Origin: Acidobacteriota bacterium
GTDB lineage: Bacteria; Acidobacteriota; Vicinamibacteria; Vicinamibacterales; UBA2999
NCBI GenBank assembly: GCA_016789705.1
Contig: JAEUQR010000128.1
Span: forward strand, 1 to 58,104
Length of the DNA stretch: 58,104 nucleotides
Reading direction: 5' to 3'
The notes below the pieces were generated by a model that was not told the DNA's origin, made no database searches, and saw only the letters and a list, made by a program, of their open reading frames with translations. Position numbers and translations under genes: made by a program. How positions within the stretch are numbered: the stretch's first letter is position 1; every line of letters begins with the position of its first letter. This document shows positions 15,726 to 23,789 of this stretch, one piece after another.

Positions 15726-17488
15726 GTGCGCCGCTCCGGCATGTCGGTCAGGTCGAGCGTGATCTCGGTGCCCACGTCGAGCCGGCTCGACACGCGGATG
15801 GTGCCGCCGAGGCCTTCGACCACGTTCTTCGAAATCGCCAGCCCGAGTCCACTGCCCGTGCGGCGCGTGGTGAAGTATGGATCGAACACGCGGCCGATGT
15901 CGTCGGCGGCGATGCCGACACCGCGGTCGCGCACCGTCAGCTGCACGTGGCGGCCGTGCCGGCGCGAGGCGATCGTGATGAGCGGGCCCTCGTGGGCGTC
16001 GCGGCCCTCGACGGCGGCGCGCGCGTTGGTCAGCAGGTTCACGAGCACGGTGCGCAGACGTTCGGCATCGGTCGTGAGCTCGCCGCAGTCGGCATCGAGA
16101 TCGAGCGCGATGTCCGGCGTGGCTTGCGCCGCCACGACCGCCTCGCGGGCCGACCGGCAGACGTCGTTCATCGCCGCCGGAGCGCAGTCGAAGCGGATGG
16201 GCCGCGCGAAGTCGAGCACCTCGTTGACCACCCGGTTGAGGCGATCGACTTCTTCGTCGATGTCGGCGGCGGCTTCGCGCGTGTCGGCCGGCGCAGCGCC
16301 AGGCCGTCCGAGCTGGCGCAGTGCGCCCTTGATGATCATGAGGGGATTGCGGATTTCGTGCGCGATGACCGTCGAGAGGCGTCCGAGCGCCGAGAGGCGT
16401 TCACGCTGGGCCGCATCGCGCTGCGCGGCGGCGACCGAGTCGGTGAGCGTGTTGTAGGTCGAGGCGACGAGCTGCGCGTCTTCGTCGGTCCACGGCGAGT
16501 CCGCGAGCGCGAGCTTGCGGGTGAGGTCGCCGGTGGCGGCGGCGTCGCGCATGTGCGCGGTGATGGTGGCGAGCGGCCGTGTCACCGTGCGTGCCAGCGA
16601 GTAGCTGAGCACGGCGGCGAGCGCCACCGTGGCGAGCGCCACCACGCCGAGCGCGGCGCGAATCGTGCCGAGTGTGCTCATGCGGGCGCTGCGCGAGCGC
16701 AGCACGATGGCGTGCGGCACGACACCCGGCGCGCCGGCGCCGGCCTCCTGGCGGGCGAGCGGGCTGGCGAGAGCGGAGTAGTCCTCGTTGCCGAGGCGCA
16801 GCACGGCCGCCCGCGGCTCGTCGTTGAACCACGCCGTCACCGTGGGCACGGCCGGCGGTGGCAGTGACGAGGCCCGCACGTCGCCGGCGAACGCGAACGC
16901 GACGTCGGCGCCCGTCAGGCGGCGCAGTTCGGCGGCGCGCGGCGAGTCGAGCAGGAAACCCATCGTCAGCAGGCCGAGGCGCTCCGGGCGGTCGAGGTCG
17001 ATCGTGACCGGCACGGTGACGAGCTGCAGCACGCCGCTCGGATGCGGCCAGAACGTGGCGCCGGGGCGGTCGCCGGGCGGCACCGCGGTGGCCGGCGCGT
17101 CGTCGGGCGCGACGGCGTGGCCCGTGGCGCTCACGACGGCGAGACGCCGGCCGTCCCGGTCGGTCACGACGACGAGGTCGGCGCCGGCCTGCTCGAGGTA
17201 GTCGCGCGCGATGGGCTCGACGGTGGGCGGGTCGCGCGTTTCGAGCGCCGCCTTGAACTTCGGCAGGTCGGCGATGAGCGTGGCCGTGCGCGTCACACCT
17301 TCGAAGAGCGTGGTGCTCTGCTGATCGACGAGGGACACGGCTTCGGTCAGGTCGCGCTGCAGTTCGGCCTCGGCCTGCGCCGTGAGCACCGCGCTCACGA
17401 AGTACACGGCCGATCCGATCGACATGGTGGCCAGCAGCGTGCTGGCGAGGAAGATCCGGCTGCGCAGGGAGCCGAGGCCGGGAATCAC
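15722..17488 (-). CDS. Membrane sensor histidine kinase
   Basis: 588 residues from a GTG that overlaps the preceding stop by 4 bp; the frame runs further upstream but there it is antisense-like sequence over the cupredoxin gene. Order: transmembrane helix ~12-34, periplasmic sensor region ~35-265, second helix (LGVVALATVALAAVLSY), HAMP, dimerisation/phospho-acceptor H box (VIAHEIRNPLMIIKG), and HATPase with G boxes (DRGVGIAADD, GSGLGLAISKNVVEG). The periplasmic domain matches no sensor I can name. It is transcribed with two copper/porin genes before it and its response regulator after it, so a redox, copper or envelope signal is plausible. Confidence 0.93.
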   Translation of the reverse strand: MIPGLGSLRSRIFLASTLLATMSIGSAVYFVSAVLTAQAEAELQRDLTEAVSLVDQQSTTLFEGVTRTATLIADLPKFKAALETRDPPTVEPIARDYLEQAGADLVVVTDRDGRRLAVVSATGHAVAPDDAPATAVPPGDRPGATFWPHPSGVLQLVTVPVTIDLDRPERLGLLTMGFLLDSPRAAELRRLTGADVAFAFAGDVRASSLPPPAVPTVTAWFNDEPRAAVLRLGNEDYSALASPLARQEAGAGAPGVVPHAIVLRSRSARMSTLGTIRAALGVVALATVALAAVLSYSLARTVTRPLATITAHMRDAAATGDLTRKLALADSPWTDEDAQLVASTYNTLTDSVAAAQRDAAQRERLSALGRLSTVIAHEIRNPLMIIKGALRQLGRPGAAPADTREAAADIDEEVDRLNRVVNEVLDFARPIRFDCAPAAMNDVCRSAREAVVAAQATPDIALDLDADCGELTTDAERLRTVLVNLLTNARAAVEGRDAHEGPLITIASRRHGRHVQLTVRDRGVGIAADDIGRVFDPYFTTRRTGSGLGLAISKNVVEGLGGTIRVSSRLDVGTEITLDLTDMPERRT

Positions 17489-18180
17489 GGCACCACCAGC
17501 TCGAGGTCGGTGACGGCGCCGGCCGTGACGGTGACGGCGCGCTGGGTGCGGGCCTCGCCTTCGTACCAGCCCACCACCGTGTAGGTGCCCGGCGGCACGT
17601 TGTCGATGCGGAAGCGGCCGTCGGCGTCGGTGACACGGAAGTACGGATGGTTGAAGACGACGACGAACGCCGACATGTGTGAGTGGATGTCGCAGAAGAC
17701 CCGCACCACGCCGGGCCGGTCGAAGCGCACCGACTTGGTCTTGCCGGCGGCGTAGCGGCCGAGGTCGAAGCGCCGCGCCCGCGAGAGCGAGAAGACGTTG
17801 TGATACGTCGAGTCGCTGTTCGGGAAGTCCACGGTCGTGCCGGTCTGCACGGCGAGCAGGCGCGGCAGGAAGGTCTCGTTCCGCTGGTCCATCACGGCGC
17901 GGCCCGGCTCGCGGTCGTCGAAGGCGCTCCGCGGCGCGACATCGAGGTACACGAGGCCACGGCGCACGTCCGGCGTGGCCACGTGCTGACGGCCGCCGAG
18001 ATCCGATACCGCGGGCCGCGGCTGTGGCAGGGTGGCGAGGCGTCGGATGTCGAGGCGGCCGCGGAGGGCGCCGGCGGCTGGTGTCTGCGCGGCGTCCAGG
18101 CGTGGCATGACCAGCACGGCGGCGGCGAGCGCCGTGGTGAGCGCCGCGCCGACAACGAGGCGCGCGCGGTTCAGAACCAT
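17485..18180 (-). CDS. Cupredoxin plus carboxypeptidase-regulatory-like protein (methylamine-utilisation type)
   Basis: 231 residues from the ATG at 18180, which overlaps the end of the porin gene by 10 bp. A signal peptide (LVVGAALTTALAAAVLV) leads into a cupredoxin-like domain with type-1 copper ligand candidates: His in YHNVFSL and CDIHSHM supplying Cys, His and Met. A C-terminal beta-sandwich of the carboxypeptidase-regulatory type follows (VTDADGRFRIDNVPPGTYTVVGW). Proteins like this are often labelled methylamine utilisation protein, but no methylamine dehydrogenase gene is nearby. Expected to be periplasmic. Its stop overlaps the kinase start, so it may report copper or redox state to that kinase. 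Confidence 0.85.
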   Translation of the reverse strand: MVLNRARLVVGAALTTALAAAVLVMPRLDAAQTPAAGALRGRLDIRRLATLPQPRPAVSDLGGRQHVATPDVRRGLVYLDVAPRSAFDDREPGRAVMDQRNETFLPRLLAVQTGTTVDFPNSDSTYHNVFSLSRARRFDLGRYAAGKTKSVRFDRPGVVRVFCDIHSHMSAFVVVFNHPYFRVTDADGRFRIDNVPPGTYTVVGWYEGEARTQRAVTVTAGAVTDLELVVP

Positions 18181-19373
18181 AGCGACACCTGCGCCGCGAG
18201 CAGCGTGTCCTGCCGCACGCGTCCACCGAGCGGCCGGCGATTGTGCTGCAGGGCGAGCTTCAGGCGCGCATGCCGCACGGGCGCGAAGGCGACGCCGGTT
18301 TCCAGCCGCGAGACCGGCGCCTCCCACGGCTGAATGCCGGCCTGGGTCGCGACATCGCCGAAGTCGAGGCGTTCGATGCGCAGACCGAGGTCGAGTCCGG
18401 GCATAAGGCGCACGCGGCCCTCGCCCCAGGCGGCGAGTGACGTCACGACCGGTGTCATCGTGGTGCCGGTGAACGCGGGCAGATCCCAGCGGCTGGCGAT
18501 GAGCTCGCCCCGCGCCAGCCAGCGGCCCGCCGAGAACTCCAGATCGGCGCCGGCGGCGCGTTGTTGCAGCCGCGCTGTCGATTCGCCGGCAATCAGCGTG
18601 TCGTCGAGTCCGCGTGAGAGATACGCGCCCTGCGCGCCCGACACACCGACGACGAGTCCGGGGTGCAGACGCGCCGTGAGTCGCGTCGAGAGCGCGCGGC
18701 CGCCGTTGTCGTCGTCGAGGCGCGGACTGCCGAGCGACCCCGCCGTCACCGCGCCCACCCACGCGAGGCGCGTGTTGGCCAGACGCAGTTGCACGCCGGT
18801 GTCCCACGTGTCGGTGTTCACGATCGGCAGTCCGCGGTCGGGGGTGACGTTGCCCCGCGGAAAACTCGAGAGCCAGCCGCGGCCGCGCATCCGCAGCAGG
18901 TCGGCGGCGCCGGCCGGCACGGCGTCGCGGCGCAGCGAGAGGAGATAGCCGTAGGGCAGTGGGCGGCCGACGAGCGCCGAGTCGCTGCCGTAGGCCGTGC
19001 GGCCGAAGAGGCCGAAGGCCGTGGGCACGCGGCCGGCCTGCAGGTCGATGTCGCGCGCGCGCCACGGGCGGACCCGCACGTAGAGCGCCGCCATGCGGGC
19101 CTGGGAGACGCCGTCCGTGCGCACCTGCGCCAGCAGCTCGATCTGGCGGACGGGCCGCAGCGACGCGTCGAAGACCACGCGCACGTTGCGCAGTGGATCG
19201 TAGGCGTAGGTGGCGTAGTTGAAGAACCCCGGATCTTCGGATCCGTACGTGGCGGTGAGCTCCCCGCCCACGGAGATGCGCCCGGCGTCGCCGGCGTCTG
19301 TCGGGACGTCCGGCGGCTGGGCGGCCGCCGAACCGACCGTGCAGACGAACAGGAAGGTGCAGAGGGCGCGCAC
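18171..19373 (-). CDS. Outer-membrane porin-like beta-barrel
   Basis: 400 residues, GTG start. A signal peptide ending in SAAAQ is followed by repeated amphipathic strands (RISVGGELTATYG, IELLAQVRTDGV, VGAVTAGSLG), and the C-terminus ends in Phe (VSLWF), the usual barrel-assembly signal. It resembles general porins that lack a plug domain; substrate unknown. It is the first gene of the operon porin, cupredoxin, histidine kinase, response regulator. A palindromic CATTATAATG 36 bp upstream offers a strong -10 for it and for the divergent DUF4097-like gene. Confidence 0.83.
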   Translation of the reverse strand: MRALCTFLFVCTVGSAAAQPPDVPTDAGDAGRISVGGELTATYGSEDPGFFNYATYAYDPLRNVRVVFDASLRPVRQIELLAQVRTDGVSQARMAALYVRVRPWRARDIDLQAGRVPTAFGLFGRTAYGSDSALVGRPLPYGYLLSLRRDAVPAGAADLLRMRGRGWLSSFPRGNVTPDRGLPIVNTDTWDTGVQLRLANTRLAWVGAVTAGSLGSPRLDDDNGGRALSTRLTARLHPGLVVGVSGAQGAYLSRGLDDTLIAGESTARLQQRAAGADLEFSAGRWLARGELIASRWDLPAFTGTTMTPVVTSLAAWGEGRVRLMPGLDLGLRIERLDFGDVATQAGIQPWEAPVSRLETGVAFAPVRHARLKLALQHNRRPLGGRVRQDTLLAAQVSLWF

Positions 19374-19407
19374 GAGGGCGATCGTCCGAGGGCGGAAGGA
19401 CGGCGGT

Positions 19408-19417
19408 CATTATAATG
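19408..19417. promoter_or_regulatory. Shared palindromic -10 for divergent genes (CATTATAATG)
   Basis: The decamer is its own reverse complement and contains TATAAT on both strands, at 19411-19416 (plus) and 19409-19414 (minus). Plus-strand start would fall at the ATG at 19424. Minus-strand start would leave a leader of about 29 nt before the porin gene. The two transcripts should exclude each other when polymerase occupies the site. Confidence 0.55.
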
Positions 19418-19423
19418 CCGCCC

Positions 19424-20218
19424 ATGCAGCCCCTGGGGCCCGGGCGTCGCCTGCCGTTCGCGCGTGCGGTGGTCGGCGTGCTCGTCGCGGCCCGCCTCGT
19501 GGCGCCGGCGGCGGCCGCGCGGGTCGCGGCCACCGATCGCAGCGAGCGGACGTTCACGCTCGGCGCCGGGCAGTCGCTCGGCGTGGCGATGTCGGTGGGC
19601 AGCCTGCGTGTGACGGGTGAGGCCGGACGTCGAGACGTCCGTGTCGACATCACGCGACACGCTCCGTCGACGGTGGCACTCGCCATGATGCCGATTGTCG
19701 TCACCGCGAGCGCCGATGGTCCACGCCTCACCGTGACGCAGACGGCGGATGGTGCCGATCCGGCGCTGCGCACCGAGGTCGTCGTCACCGCGCCGCTCGA
19801 CGCGGCCCTCGAGCCGCTCAGCGTGGCGGAAGGGCGGATCGATCTGCGTGGCCTGCGCGGGCGCGTGCGGGCGCGGGTGGCGCGTGGCCCGATCGCGGCC
19901 GACGACGTCGGCGGGATCCTGCGCCTCGAGACGACGATCGGTTCGGTGGAGGTGACGCGGGCGGTGCTCGACGCGCGCGGCCTGCTGCGCCTGCGCGCCT
20001 TCAACGGCGACGTGCGCCTGAGCCTGGCCCTGCCACTGCGCGACACGCGCGTGATGGCCCTGGCGCTGAATGGCACGGTCACATCCGCCGTGCCGCTGGC
20101 GCTCAAGGACGGCTGGGGGCCGCGCTGGGGGGAAGCCACGGTGGGGCGGCCCGACCGCGTCGTGTCGCTCGATGTCGTGACCGGGGCGATCCGGATTGAC
20201 GCGCCCCCGGCGCCCTGA
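19424..20218 (+). CDS. DUF4097-like exported beta-helix protein
   Basis: 264 residues. A signal peptide (VVGVLVAARLVAPAAAA) precedes a repetitive strand-rich body (ERTFTLGAGQSLGVAMSVGSLRVTG, SVAEGRIDLRGLRG, RLETTIGSVEVTR, LRAFNGDVRLSL) that resembles the beta-helical repeats of DUF4097 proteins, a weak match. A second, clearer DUF4097 protein lies at 53.8-55.1 kb. The ATG at 19415 overlaps the TATAAT box, so I prefer the ATG at 19424, which would give a leaderless message. Its function is unknown; a periplasmic or surface location is expected. The stop is 10 bp from the convergent kinase gene. Confidence 0.7.
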   Translation: MQPLGPGRRLPFARAVVGVLVAARLVAPAAAARVAATDRSERTFTLGAGQSLGVAMSVGSLRVTGEAGRRDVRVDITRHAPSTVALAMMPIVVTASADGPRLTVTQTADGADPALRTEVVVTAPLDAALEPLSVAEGRIDLRGLRGRVRARVARGPIAADDVGGILRLETTIGSVEVTRAVLDARGLLRLRAFNGDVRLSLALPLRDTRVMALALNGTVTSAVPLALKDGWGPRWGEATVGRPDRVVSLDVVTGAIRIDAPPAP

Positions 20219-20227
20219 GGGCGCCGG

Positions 20228-22522
20228 CTATCGCCGCAGCTTGCGCTGCGCGTCCTGGTACCGCTTCGACGACTGCGGCACCTGCGCGTAGGCGGCCTGC
20301 GCGCGTTCGTTGTCGCGCAGCCGGCGTTCGTACAGCTCGCCGAGCAGCCACCACGCGTCGTTCGGATTGTCCGGATAGCGGTTGGCCAGGTCCGTCCAGG
20401 CGCGCGCCGCCATCTCCCACTGATCGTTGTCGGCGTAGCCGGCGCCGAGGCGATAGAGCGCGAGCATCCCGTGTGGCGAGGTGGGGAACTGGTCGGCGAG
20501 TGTCCGCAGTGTCGCGAGGCTCGCCGGCATGTCCTTGCCGACGGAGGCGTCGCGTTCCTTGAGCTTGCGGCGCTCTTCGATGGCGACTTTGGCTTGCAGC
20601 GCGCGCAGAGCGGTGTTGGTGCCGGGCGCCGCCGCGGCGGCGCGGCCGTAGGCCTCGCGGGCGGCGTCTTCGCGGTTGGGACGCCGCGACTTGAGCGTGA
20701 GGTCGGCGAGTGCGAGCTGGCTCTCGGCAAGGCGGCTGTCGCTGCCGAAGCGGTTCTCGAACTCGACATGCGCCGCCATCGCATCGTCGGTGCGGCCGGC
20801 GCGCGTCAGCGCATCGGCGGCGAGGAACGCGGCATCGGCGGCCACGGTGGTGCCGGGGAAGTCGGTCACGATGGCGCGCAGGTCGGCCACGCCCTGATCG
20901 AGCAGGTTGCTGCTGAGCTTGGCGCGGGCCACGTCCATGCGCTTCGTGGCTTCGGCCGTGAGATCAGGAGGCGGTGGCGTGGCGCCCTTGGCCGGGACCA
21001 CCGGTTTCGCCGTGGTGCCGGGGGCCGTGCCGGGAGCGGTGCCCGGAGCCGCCGGTGCCGCGGTGGCACTCTTGCCGGGCGGCGGTGTGGCCACGGGCGT
21101 CGTGGGCGAGGCGGGCGTGGTGGCCGGGGACGCCGTTGCGGGCGCGCCGTCGTACATCGCCGGCACCGACGGATCACCGGGCGTGGCCGCCGCCGTGGCT
21201 GCGTCGGCGGCCGGTGGCTCACTGCCGCCGCGCATGAAGAAGGCACCCGCCACGGCCGCGACGAGCACCGCGGCGATGCCGCCGATGACGGCCACGGGTG
21301 GCCCGGACCGTGCGGCCGCGGGCGAGGCGGGGACGGCGGCGGGCGCGACGGGTACGGCCGGCATCGGGGCCGGCGCGGCAGAACCGCCGTGCGTCGAGGC
21401 TGGTGCCGCCGGTACCGCGGTCGTGACGGCGAGCGCCGGATCCATCGCGGCCATCGAGTGGCGCACTGGCGGCGGCGTGACCATCGTCGCAGCGAGCGCC
21501 TGGCTGGCCGGGGCCGCGGACGGCGGCGCCGGCACGGGCGTAGGCGCGGCGGGTGCCGGCGCGTGGGCGCCAGTCGAGGCCGCCGCGAAACGTTTGCTCG
21601 AATCGCGGCGCAGGCGCTGCAGGTCGGCGCGCAGGTCGGCCGCCGTCTGGTAACGCAGCGCGCGATCCTTTTCGAGGGCCTTGGCGATGATGCGATCGAG
21701 CTCGCCCGTGATGGCCGGGTTGTACGACGAGGCCGGCGCCGGATCACGGTTGAGGATGCCGTCGAAGATGACGGCCGTCGTGTTCCCGGGGAAGCTGACC
21801 CGCCCGGTCGCCATCTCGTAGAGCACGACGCCGAACGAGAACAGGTCGGTGCGCGAGTCGAGCTCTTCGGCCCGCGCCTGTTCGGGCGACATGTAGGCCA
21901 CGGTGCCCACCGTGGTGCCGACGACGCTCGTGAAGACGGTGGGCTCGACGGTGGTGGACTGATCGCCGCCGCTGCGCCGGTGGTGCGCCGTCGATAGCTT
22001 GGCGAGGCCGAAGTCGAGCACCTTGGTCGGCCCGCGCTTCGTCAGGAAGATATTGGCCGGCTTGATGTCGCGATGCAGGATGCCTTCGACGTGCGCGGCG
22101 TCGAGCGCGTCGGCCACCTGGGTGGCCACGTCGATGAGGGCGGCCGGTTCGAGTGGTCCCCGGAGCAGGCGCCGGTCGAGCGTTTCGCCCTCGAGCAGTT
22201 CCATCGCCAGATAACAGCGACCGTCGAGATCGTCGAATCCGTAGATGGTGCAGATGTTGGGGTGGTTGAGGCTCGAGGCCGTGCGCGCCTCGCGCTTGAA
22301 GCGGCTCACCGCCTCCGGGTCGGTCGAGGATGTGGCGGGGAGCACCTTGAGTGCCACCATCCGGCCGAGCACCGTGTCCTGGGCGCGGTACACCACACCC
22401 ATGCCACCGGCGCCCAGGGGCTCGAGGACTTTGTAGTGGCCGAGCTGCTGCCCAGAGAGATTCGACACGAGGGAAGTCCCATCGTAGGGGTGGGCGTACA
22501 TAGTGTCAACGTCTCGCGACAT
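20228..22522 (-). CDS. Transmembrane Ser/Thr protein kinase with TPR periplasmic tail
   Basis: 764 residues from ATG 22522 (AAGG 8 nt upstream); the longer frame to 22867 runs over the divergent regulator and is not credible. The kinase domain (~20-285) is complete: [10 protein letters not shown], the VALKVLP lysine, HRDIKPAN catalytic loop, DFGLAKLS and SPEQ. A Pro/Ala-rich linker precedes one membrane helix ([19 protein letters not shown]), and the outer part has TPR/YbgF-like repeats ([44 protein letters not shown]). This is the PknB-type architecture with TPRs replacing PASTA domains. It probably senses an envelope state; targets unknown. Confidence 0.92.
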   Translation of the reverse strand: MSRDVDTMYAHPYDGTSLVSNLSGQQLGHYKVLEPLGAGGMGVVYRAQDTVLGRMVALKVLPATSSTDPEAVSRFKREARTASSLNHPNICTIYGFDDLDGRCYLAMELLEGETLDRRLLRGPLEPAALIDVATQVADALDAAHVEGILHRDIKPANIFLTKRGPTKVLDFGLAKLSTAHHRRSGGDQSTTVEPTVFTSVVGTTVGTVAYMSPEQARAEELDSRTDLFSFGVVLYEMATGRVSFPGNTTAVIFDGILNRDPAPASSYNPAITGELDRIIAKALEKDRALRYQTAADLRADLQRLRRDSSKRFAAASTGAHAPAPAAPTPVPAPPSAAPASQALAATMVTPPPVRHSMAAMDPALAVTTAVPAAPASTHGGSAAPAPMPAVPVAPAAVPASPAAARSGPPVAVIGGIAAVLVAAVAGAFFMRGGSEPPAADAATAAATPGDPSVPAMYDGAPATASPATTPASPTTPVATPPPGKSATAAPAAPGTAPGTAPGTTAKPVVPAKGATPPPPDLTAEATKRMDVARAKLSSNLLDQGVADLRAIVTDFPGTTVAADAAFLAADALTRAGRTDDAMAAHVEFENRFGSDSRLAESQLALADLTLKSRRPNREDAAREAYGRAAAAAPGTNTALRALQAKVAIEERRKLKERDASVGKDMPASLATLRTLADQFPTSPHGMLALYRLGAGYADNDQWEMAARAWTDLANRYPDNPNDAWWLLGELYERRLRDNERAQAAYAQVPQSSKRYQDAQRKLRR

Positions 22523-22536
22523 GGCTTGACCTTGGA

Positions 22537-22582
22537 GAATGCGCGAAAGTACAGTTGTCAGGGCCATTTCGAAAACGCATTC
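22537..22582. promoter_or_regulatory. Divergent kinase/IclR control region with inverted repeat
   Basis: GAATGCG (22537-22543) and CGCATTC (22576-22582) are exact inverted copies placed nearly symmetrically between the two start codons, with an internal TTTCGAAA palindrome. IclR proteins often repress their own and divergent genes, so this is a candidate operator. Arms are short, so chance cannot be excluded. Confidence 0.3.
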
Positions 22583-22588
22583 CGCCTG

Positions 22589-23353
22589 ATGGAATCCCCC
22601 GCACCTGTCGCGAAGCCGCCCGGCGGCACCTCTACGGACAAAGCGCTGGATGTGTGCGAAACGCTCAGCCGCTCGCCGCGGGGCCTGAGCGTGTCGGACG
22701 TGGCCCGGTCGACGCACCTGCCGATCTCGAGCGCCCATCGGGTGCTGGCCGTGCTGAAGCGCCGCGGTTACGTACGGCAGGACGAGGAGACGTCCCGCTA
22801 CAGCCTCTCGCTCAAGATGCTCGACGTGATGTTCCGGGCGCTCGGCGGATCGGAACTGCGCCTGCACGCCTACCCGCTCGTGCGCGACTACGTGTTGCGG
22901 ACGTCACACCGGATGTTCCTCGCCATTCCCTCGACCGGCGAGGTCACCTATCTGTGGACCGCCGCTCCGGACGAAGTGGCGATGCGCACCGTCTACGGCC
23001 GCGAGATGCCCGGGCACTGCGCCCTGTATTTCGACGCCGCGGCGCCGCAGGCAACGCGCCGTCTCAGTTGTTTGAAGCTGTCGGACGCGCGCGAGGTGCG
23101 GGCACCCGGACCGGCGCTGGTCCGACTCGGGCCGGCCGGCGCCCTGCCCGATGGCGCGCAGCGCCTCGTGTGCACCTGCGCGCCGATCCGTGACTACACC
23201 AGCCAGGAAGTGGGCCGCGTCGGCGCCTTCGCGCATGGCGCGGAGGAGGCCCCGCTGGCCACCACCGAACACCGGGGTATCTGGGAACTGGCCCGGAATA
23301 TCTCGCTCAGACTCGGCTATCTGCCATCGACGCCGCTGGAGGCGTCAGCCTAG
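22589..23353 (+). CDS. IclR-family transcriptional regulator
   Basis: 254 residues from ATG 22589; the frame is open further upstream, but there it overlaps the kinase gene. The N-terminal winged helix-turn-helix ([45 protein letters not shown]) is a clear IclR start. The C-terminal effector domain is present ([19 protein letters not shown] ... [12 protein letters not shown]), though the usual IclR substrate-binding motifs are degenerate and the effector cannot be guessed. It is divergent from the Ser/Thr kinase gene and precedes a ferredoxin gene by 53 bp. Confidence 0.88.
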   Translation: MESPAPVAKPPGGTSTDKALDVCETLSRSPRGLSVSDVARSTHLPISSAHRVLAVLKRRGYVRQDEETSRYSLSLKMLDVMFRALGGSELRLHAYPLVRDYVLRTSHRMFLAIPSTGEVTYLWTAAPDEVAMRTVYGREMPGHCALYFDAAAPQATRRLSCLKLSDAREVRAPGPALVRLGPAGALPDGAQRLVCTCAPIRDYTSQEVGRVGAFAHGAEEAPLATTEHRGIWELARNISLRLGYLPSTPLEASA

Positions 23354-23406
23354 CCGACCGCCGTCCCCCGGGGCGGCGTGTGCTCTCTCACCGGAGGAAC
23401 GAAGAC

Positions 23407-23667
23407 GTGGCGTACATCATCTGTGAACCCTGCATCGGCACCAAGGACTCGGCCTGCGTGGACGTGTGCCCGGTCGACTGCATCCACCCCCGCAAGGACG
23501 AAGGCGACTTCGAGGCCTCGACCATGCTCTACATCCACCCCGACGAGTGCATCGATTGCGGCGCCTGCGTGCCGGCGTGCCCGGTCGAGGCGATCTTCGC
23601 CCTCGACGAGGTGCCGGAGAAGTGGAAGAATTACATCGCAATCAACGCCGAGCACTATAAGAAGTAG
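23407..23667 (+). CDS. fdxA: 7Fe-type ferredoxin
   Basis: 86 residues from a GTG with GGAGG 9 nt upstream, which fixes the start over the longer frame at 23380. Two cysteine groups are visible: the N-terminal CEPCIGTKDSACVDVCPVDC, fitting a 3Fe-4S site plus one 4Fe-4S ligand, and CIDCGACVPACPV for the 4Fe-4S cluster. This is the FdxA pattern of a low-potential electron carrier in the cytoplasm. One extra Cys (the first, in IICEP) is unusual. A GC-rich hairpin follows the stop codon, so the gene is probably monocistronic. Confidence 0.9.
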   Translation: MAYIICEPCIGTKDSACVDVCPVDCIHPRKDEGDFEASTMLYIHPDECIDCGACVPACPVEAIFALDEVPEKWKNYIAINAEHYKK

Positions 23668-23677
23668 CGGCGCTGGT

Positions 23678-23698
23678 GGGCGCGCCTCGGGCGCGCCC
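23678..23698 (+). terminator. Hairpin after ferredoxin gene
   Basis: GGGCGCGCC and GGCGCGCCC pair over 9 bp with a 3-nt loop, 10 bp after the ferredoxin stop. No U-tract follows, so it may act as a stabilising 3' end rather than a classical terminator. Confidence 0.45.
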
Positions 23699-23789
23699 GT
23701 GCGGGGATGGTTGACTGCGTGCGTCTGCGCCGGCGCGCGCGCGAGCGTCCCGGCGGCGAGTGCGCTCGTCCCCGGGGAGGGACCAGGCT

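Noticed and set aside
18181..20784. Upstream extension of the 17485 cupredoxin frame
   Set aside because: Overlaps the porin and kinase genes out of frame and has Arg/Thr/Ser-rich sequence; signal peptide begins at 18180.
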